Below are positions 58,807 through 64,000 of a stretch of DNA of 64,000 bases, piece after piece. The stretch lies in NCBI GenBank assembly GCA_048213135.1, contig PS015442.1, forward strand, positions 14,194 through 78,193, written 5' to 3'. Position 1 is the first letter of the stretch. Every line of letters starts with the position of its first letter. Under the pieces are notes generated by a model. That model did no database searches, was not told where the DNA came from, and was given only the letters and a program-made list of their open reading frames with translations. The position numbers were made by a program, and so were the translations under genes. Origin of the DNA: Reclinomonas americana ATCC 50394. Taxonomy: Eukaryota > Jakobida > Jakobea > Jakobida.

Positions 58807-61068
58807 TCACTGTCGCTCGGAGCCAAAGGTCGAGTCCAGCAGCGAGAGATTGCCACTTCCCGCGCCGCCTACATCCATCATGTCGAGTAATTCCACGGGT
58901 GTTGGAGCGCGCTGGAGGTGCTCGAGGTGAGAAAGAAGATGCACTGCGTGGTGCAGGAATAGAGCCTCACCTCGTTTAGTCTGCGCCGCAGCTCGGCGAC
59001 GCGCTTTTGTGTCTCCACCAGCTCCTTGCTCTTGTCGTCGAGCAGCTGTTGGAGAACGAGCTCGAGGCCGGCTGGGGCGGCGCGGCCGGTGCTTTCCAGC
59101 CACTCACGATCTCGAACGCCTGCAGGTGACGCAAATTAAAATGAGCTCGATGCAGTGCGGCGGGAAGCCAGCGACGGTGATGGGGGAGGGGACCTTGGTT
59201 GACACTTTGCAGACGGCCGAGAATTGACTGGAAAGTGCCGACATCCGACGCCTTGGCAATCGCCTCCAGCTCCACACATCGCTGATGTTCTGCAACAAGA
59301 AGTGAGATTGTGACTTGGTGCTTCTGGTCGCCTCGCACGCGCATCACTAACCATGTTCCTGGTACCGCTGCAAGTGGGGACTCAGCCGGCGCCAGAACTC
59401 CATCTGCGCACGGCGTCTCTTGATTTGGTGTTTCACTTCGGCGCCTGCTTTTGGTTTGGCCGGGCGCGTCTTGCCGAACGACGCAATCTCGTCGTCGAGA
59501 CGCGGCAGCACCACGTTCTGCATCATCTCGAACTGCGATCGCCATATGCAGTACTGCGAAACCACACCCACTTCAGCATCACAGGGCAAGTGTGAGAGGA
59601 CGAGCGACCTCGACGCACCTGGTGAATGAGGTCATCCTGATCGCGGTAGTACTCGCCCAGCGCGTGCAGATACCGACACCGCGCCGACACGAAATACTCG
59701 TGCAGGTATCGATTCATGATGGGTCGTTGTTCCTTGCTCTGTGACCCCACACGAATGAGCAAAAAACGAAACGCCCTTGAGGATGCTTTGCAAACTGCGC
59801 GCACCAATTGCTGCAACATGTCGTTCTCCTCGGCCATCGCATGCAGCTCCTCACGCAGCTGCTCCCGTTGCATCTGCGTGGCTGCGCGCATGTCGGGAAT
59901 GCGTTTTTTCATGGCCTGTACCGCCCGCGAACGTGAGACACGCAGACACACAAGCGGGTGGCTGCGAACACACCTCCACTTCGGCATACTGCTGCGCTTC
60001 GGTGTTGGCACAGCTCTCACGCCACCGCACGAGCGTTCGCAATCGCTGTCGTGCCGTCTCCAGCACATTGGTGTCGGCCAACTACGACACGCGCGCCACA
60101 CGTGAGCCAGGAGCGGCAACTTGACAAGAACGCACACACACACAACAAGACCTGTCGCTTCACATGCTCGTTGGCGTATCGCAGTCGGCGCGTGTCGTTC
60201 TCCAGACTGGCGATCGTCGCCGGCAACTCGTGATCGATCCGCCGCTCCACCACCTCCAACTCATGCACCAACTCTCTCCTCTGCTGCGCCTCCTGCCGCG
60301 CCCGCTCCTCCGGCGACATGCTCTCAATCGCAATCTCCTTGCGCAGCCGCTCCACATTCTCGCTCGCATCCTCCACTTGCCGCCGCCGATCATCGACCAT
60401 CGACCGCAACATCTGCGCCTTGTTCGTCAACTGATCGTTGCGGGCACGCGCGCTCTGCACCTGCACCGACAGATCATGATACGTATCTGCACCACAGTCT
60501 ATCAGCATCGCCTATCGATTGATGAGATCCCAATGCCACTCTCGCACTCACTCTGCAGTCCCACAAGTGGATCGCTGTCTTCTTGACTTGCGCCACCACC
60601 ACGAGCTCCCTGCGCAGCTGCGCCTCCAACTCCACCACCAGCTGTGCGACCAGTGGCATCCAGTGACGACGACGTGCGCGTCAACCGCACAGTGTACCGT
60701 CGCAGTGCTATCCACGAGTGAGCAAGTGTGTGTGTAAGAGTGCACGTGAAAGAGTGCGTGTGCACACCTTCCACCCACTCTCCACTGGCAGTTCGCGGAG
60801 GCGAGAGTCGCTTCCGCAGACGCGCATCGATTGCTCGCTGTGGAGCCACCGCCGGCACTGGTGCAGCTGTGGCAGCTGCAGCAGTGCCCAGTGCAGCAGC
60901 AGCACTCGTGGGAGAGTGACTGAGGAGAGTGGTGCGCGGGGAAGGCGTGCGTGGAGTCGGTGGACCTCCTCCTGCTCCTGCTCCTGCACTTGCTGCTGCG
61001 CGTTCACTGCCCATGCGCATGATGCTCGACCATTCAAGAGAGGACGACGCGGAGCTGTTAGTGCTCAT
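58807..61068 (-). CDS. Coiled-coil protein, unknown family
   Basis: Starts MSTNSSASSSLEWSSIMRMG at 61068, with a Ser/Pro/Ala-rich N-terminal region. After RRYTVRLTRTSSSLDATG come long coiled coils in successive exons: DLSVQVQSARARNDQLTNKA, QMLRSMVDDRRRQVEDASEN, QRRELVHELEVVERRIDHEL, MQREQLREELHAMAEENDML and LDDEIASF. Near the end, after an intron with donor GTGAGTGG, are LELVLQQLLDDKSKELVETQ and KRVAELRRRLNE. The last exon reads RAPTPVELLDMMDVGGAGSG and ends FGSERQ at 58807. The pattern suggests a structural or centrosomal/ciliary coiled-coil protein. HAUS- or CCDC-type families are possible, but I cannot identify one. Confidence 0.65.
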
Positions 61069-61338
61069 GCTGCTGATATGTTTTATGAGCGGGCGATTGA
61101 TCGATCGCGTCAATGATGGGTTCTGCGTTGTAGAGCTCCCATGTCGAGCTCTGTGCAGCCTGATTGGTGCGCTCCCATTCTGTGCTGAGTGAGGAACACG
61201 TGTTGTTTCGTCGCGCATCTTGTTCTTCATGAGAGCGGGCGTGCGGCCGTCCAGTGACTCCCAGTGCGACCGACGACGACTTGTCGAGCTGCGTGAATGG
61301 GCGTAAGGCCCCCCTTGCGCTCACTGCGTGTATACAAG

Positions 61339-61987
61339 TCACCTGCGCTTACCTGCCACCACTCCCAACAAGTCCTTGCTACTGCTGCTGCCGCCCAGTG
61401 GCGGAAGCTTACTGGGTGCTCTGTTGATTCCCCCCTGCTGTTGCTGTTGTTGCTGTTGATACCGTTGAGGACTGCTGGCACCTGCACCTCTGCCTGCGTG
61501 GATTCCCTCACTGGTGGACTGTGCTTGCTGTTGTTGCTGTCGTCCTCGTGGAGTCAGCAGCAGTGAGGCACCTCCGCCTTGTCCACTGTTGCTGCCCTCG
61601 GCTCCTTGCGCAAGAGGATCCAACTCGATGGGCAGTGGACGAGAGCGGATGATACTCTACTCATGTGTGCGTAAGTGGGCGTGAGAGGCAGGGAGTGAGA
61701 GAGCGGGCGCACCTGACGAGCGGCCTTTGACTCGCGCAGTGTCTGTTTCAACGCACGCACAGCATGATTGCGTCGTGACTGTTTGTGTAACACACACGAG
61801 TGAGACACACGAGAGGAGACTCACACGCGTGTGTGTGCGTGTTGTGTCTGCAAACCGCTGAGGACTGGAAGGGCGCAGGTGGAGTCGACACCACTCGTTC
61901 CACATCGTCGCTGCCAGTGGCACCGCGGCGGCCTCCTCCTCGTGACTCTTTGTCGCTGTCGGAGTCTGCGCTGGCGGAGCACCCCAT
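61339..61987 (-). CDS. Small protein with MGC lipidation motif, unknown function
   Basis: Begins MGCSASADSDSDKESRG at 61987. Gly2 followed by Cys3 and Ser/Ala at 4-6 fits N-myristoylation plus palmitoylation, so membrane attachment is likely. The next exon reads RRNHAVRALKQTLRESKAAR, a basic helix. The third starts IIRSRPLPIELDPLAQGAEG and is then Gln/Gly/Ser-rich, ending LLGVVAGKRR at 61339. Just before the stop, GTAAGC looks like a splice donor, so the true C-terminus could be further downstream. About 110-140 residues. No family is recognised. Confidence 0.55.
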
Positions 61988-62296
61988 TTGCGCGCTCGAC
62001 TGTTGTGTGAGTGAGAGTGTGTGTGTAATTGCGTCGGTTGAGTGGTTTGTCCGATTGTATCAGCGAGCCGGCACAATACCGAAGGTACAACTAATAATCC
62101 AAAGAGCAACGTAGCTGCGTGAAGATCACCATCTCGAATGAGCAGAAACAGAGACATCACAGGAACTGTACGAGAGAAAGCAGGAATGCACAAAGCTGGT
62201 GTGGATTCTACGACACGTTTGTTTATGTGGTCGCCGTGCCCTTTTTAAAAAGAAAAGTATGGGCAAAGCTCTCTCCTTCTCCCTCCCTCTGCCTCC
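61988..62296. other. Intergenic region, nothing recognised
   Basis: 309 bp between the MGC protein start and the TEX261 stop, both on the minus strand. It should hold the promoter of the former and the 3' UTR of the latter. GT-rich at 62009-62030. Confidence 0.5.
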
Positions 62297-63872
62297 TCAG
62301 TGGATGATCATGCCGGCCTCCTTGTCCTTGCGGAATAAGCTGGCGATCCTCTTGAACAGGTTGACCTGCTTGTTTTTCCGTGGAGCTGTACATGTGCATG
62401 CATGCGGAGTCAGGAAATGAATCGCCTGGGTGTATGCAAGAGGGTGCGTACCATCGTCGGCGCCCGGAAGCGACAGCTCGGTCACCGACAGCGAGATGAA
62501 GAAGCCAAACGGAACCTGCAATGCACAGTCGAGTTTAGGAAGAGGGAGAGGAGATGACGGCAAAGGAGGAGAAGAGCGACGAGGGAGGAGGAGGAGGAGG
62601 AGGAATAGAAGAAGAAGAAGAAGAAGAAGAAGAAAAGACAACAGCAACAGCAACATCGACTACGACGACGACGACAACAACAACAACACCGACGACGACG
62701 ACGACAACAACGACAACACCAACGACGACGACAACTACAACAACAACAGCAACAACAACAACAACAACAACAACAACACCAAGAACTAGAAGACGAAGAG
62801 GAATAAGGGCACAGAGAAGAAAAACCACCACCACCCCCACAACGACGATAACAAAATGAGAAGACGAAGAAAGCGAAGAGGGAGACAGACAGTTGACCGT
62901 CAGCTCTGCAGTCGTTACTACGCACCATCCACACGGCGTAAAAGTAGAAGCACAGAATGTCGGACATGGTGTACTCCAGACCCTCGGGCGACACGAAAAA
63001 GTTGTACCACAACAGGTGGCTGACCACAAAGCACACTGTCGCCGTCGCCAATCGCTCTCAGTGTCAGCCCGTCAACGCAATACTCACACACAGACAAACG
63101 CACCACACGAGCCAATGAACGTGACACCGCTGAGCACGAGCAAAACACAGTCATCAGCGACAATGTGAGGCAGGCACACAAGCAGGCAACACACAATCGC
63201 ACCGGTAATCAAAGAACGGATACCGCCGCAGCAGGCTGTTGTAGCACAAGTGCGCACCGATGCCTGACACGCAGAATGAGTCACAACGCTACGGCATGCA
63301 GTCGGGCAAAGGGGTCTCTCACCGAATGCACAGGCGATCAGTGGCATGCCATCAAACAACCAGTGCAACGCATGCAGCCCGACGACCACCTGTGCGTGCG
63401 AGAGAGTGAGTGTGTGCAAGAGTGTGTGTGAGAGAGGCAGCACGCACCCAGATAGAGTACTTAAGCGTGTTGCGGAAAATGTATGTGTACTCCTCTGCCA
63501 ACTCGGCCAGCTGTGAACGAAATTGAGGTGAGTGAGCGTGTGAGACTGAGTGCACAGAGAGGCATGCGTGTCAGAGCGCAACGTAATACAAGCCGCATGC
63601 TGAGCAGAGAAGAGAGAGAGAGAGAGCGCGCGTGTGAGTGCCATTGCCAACACACACACACACGCAAGCGACAATGAGCAACGCACCCAAGCACAACGCA
63701 AGGAACGCCACTGCCACGTACAGCGACAAGTACGACAGGATACTGTGAGCGATGTGTGTGTCAGTGAGTGAGCACACAGAGGGCAACAACGCATCTCTCT
63801 CTCTCAGTCACACACACGCACACGCGCGTACACACATGCAACCAGAAGACGCAACGTGAAGAAGTAGCCCAT
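62297..63872 (-). CDS. TEX261: TEX261/SVP26 family COPII cargo receptor
   Basis: Starts MGYFFTLRLL at 63872, followed by ILSYLSLYVAVAFLALCLGA (first membrane helix), then ELAEEYTYIFRNTLKYSIW. This is the ELxEEYT...KYxIW signature of TEX261 and yeast Svp26. Next come VVVGLHALHWLFDGMPLIAC, IGAHLCYNSLLRRYPFFDY, LLVLSGVTFIGSCG, SHLLWYNFFVSPEGLEYTMS and DILCFYFYAVWM, then across a long intron PFGFFISLSVTELSLPGADD, and the cytosolic tail KNKQVNLFKRIASLFRKDKE ending GMIIH at 62297. The family has four to five membrane helices and recycles between ER and Golgi, sorting certain membrane proteins into COPII vesicles. Seven or eight exons fit well. Confidence 0.88.
62577..62790. repeat. Trinucleotide repeat tract in a TEX261 intron
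   Basis: On the plus strand: (GAG)n at about 62585-62602, then (GAA)n at about 62608-62635, then mixed (ACG)n, (ACA)n and (CAA)n to about 62790. The tract lies wholly in the intron 62925-62515, which at 411 bp is several times the usual intron length here. ORFs across it code only for single-residue repeats and are not genes. Confidence 0.9.
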
Positions 63873-64000
63873 CGATGCTCTCACAGTCGCACAGTCGCAC
63901 GCGATCAGTTGATTGTGTGTCTGTCTGTCTGTGTGTGAGTGACTCTTTCTGATGTTGGCCAGTGTGTTTGCACTGTGCTCTGGCGGCTCTGGACGGTGCG

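Noticed and set aside
62482-63051. Minus-strand ORFs made of Cys, Ser or Val runs
   Set aside because: They read through the trinucleotide repeat inside a TEX261 intron. The real exons lie on either side of it.
1-64000. tRNA, rRNA or transposon sequences
   Set aside because: No tRNA B-box with a matching cloverleaf, no rRNA core sequence, and no reverse transcriptase or transposase motif was seen by eye. A tRNAscan or repeat-library search would be needed to be certain.

Overview
This window reads as nuclear DNA of a free-living, flagellated unicellular eukaryote. Genes carry many short spliceosomal introns, mostly about 55-90 bp, spaced so tightly that neighbouring genes are often less than 100 bp apart. 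Domains typical of the animal/choanoflagellate/apusomonad side of the eukaryote tree occur together: a homeodomain, PPP4R4, a polycystin-1-type REJ/GPS receptor, BBS9 and SUGP1. I cannot name the species. An apusomonad or unicellular holozoan is an inference. Eight runs of N (300-720 bp each) interrupt the sequence. No bacterial, viral or transposon genes were recognised.

Layout. 1-4069 (minus): a membrane-anchored lectin-like protein cut by the window edge, then a proline-rich low-complexity protein. 4292-10991 (plus): a macro-domain protein and a PPP4R4 orthologue (protein phosphatase 4 regulatory subunit). 11382-24256 (minus): a homeobox gene, a PH-domain protein, a 2-hydroxyacid dehydrogenase carrying an inserted dynein-type stalk, a disordered protein and a secretory thioredoxin-fold protein. 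24372-26709 (plus): PIGQ/GPI1. 26910-31260 (minus): cytosolic HSP90 and an MPV17-family protein. 31433-36423 (plus): BBS9 and an unknown helical protein. 36479-37262 (minus): an EF-hand protein. 37339-40446 (plus): an ankyrin-repeat tail-anchored protein. 40716-42370 (minus): SUGP1. 43527-56511 (plus): a 13-kb, many-exon NHL/CUB/REJ/GPS polycystin-1-like receptor. 56673-63872 (minus): SEC12/PREB, a coiled-coil protein, a probably myristoylated protein and TEX261/SVP26.

The genes do not form one pathway. Three themes recur: cilium or cytoskeleton (BBS9, polycystin-like receptor, EF-hand protein, dynein-stalk chimera), early secretory pathway (SEC12, TEX261, PIGQ, thioredoxin-fold protein) and RNA or signalling regulation (SUGP1, PPP4R4, homeobox, macro domain).

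The standout is the gene at 17510-19581. The N-terminal and NAD-binding parts of a D-2-hydroxyacid dehydrogenase are separated by about 200 residues that read as a cytoplasmic-dynein coiled-coil stalk with its microtubule-binding domain. All eight exons splice in phase into one reading frame of about 540 codons, and the dehydrogenase catalytic residues are kept. I know of no described protein with this architecture.
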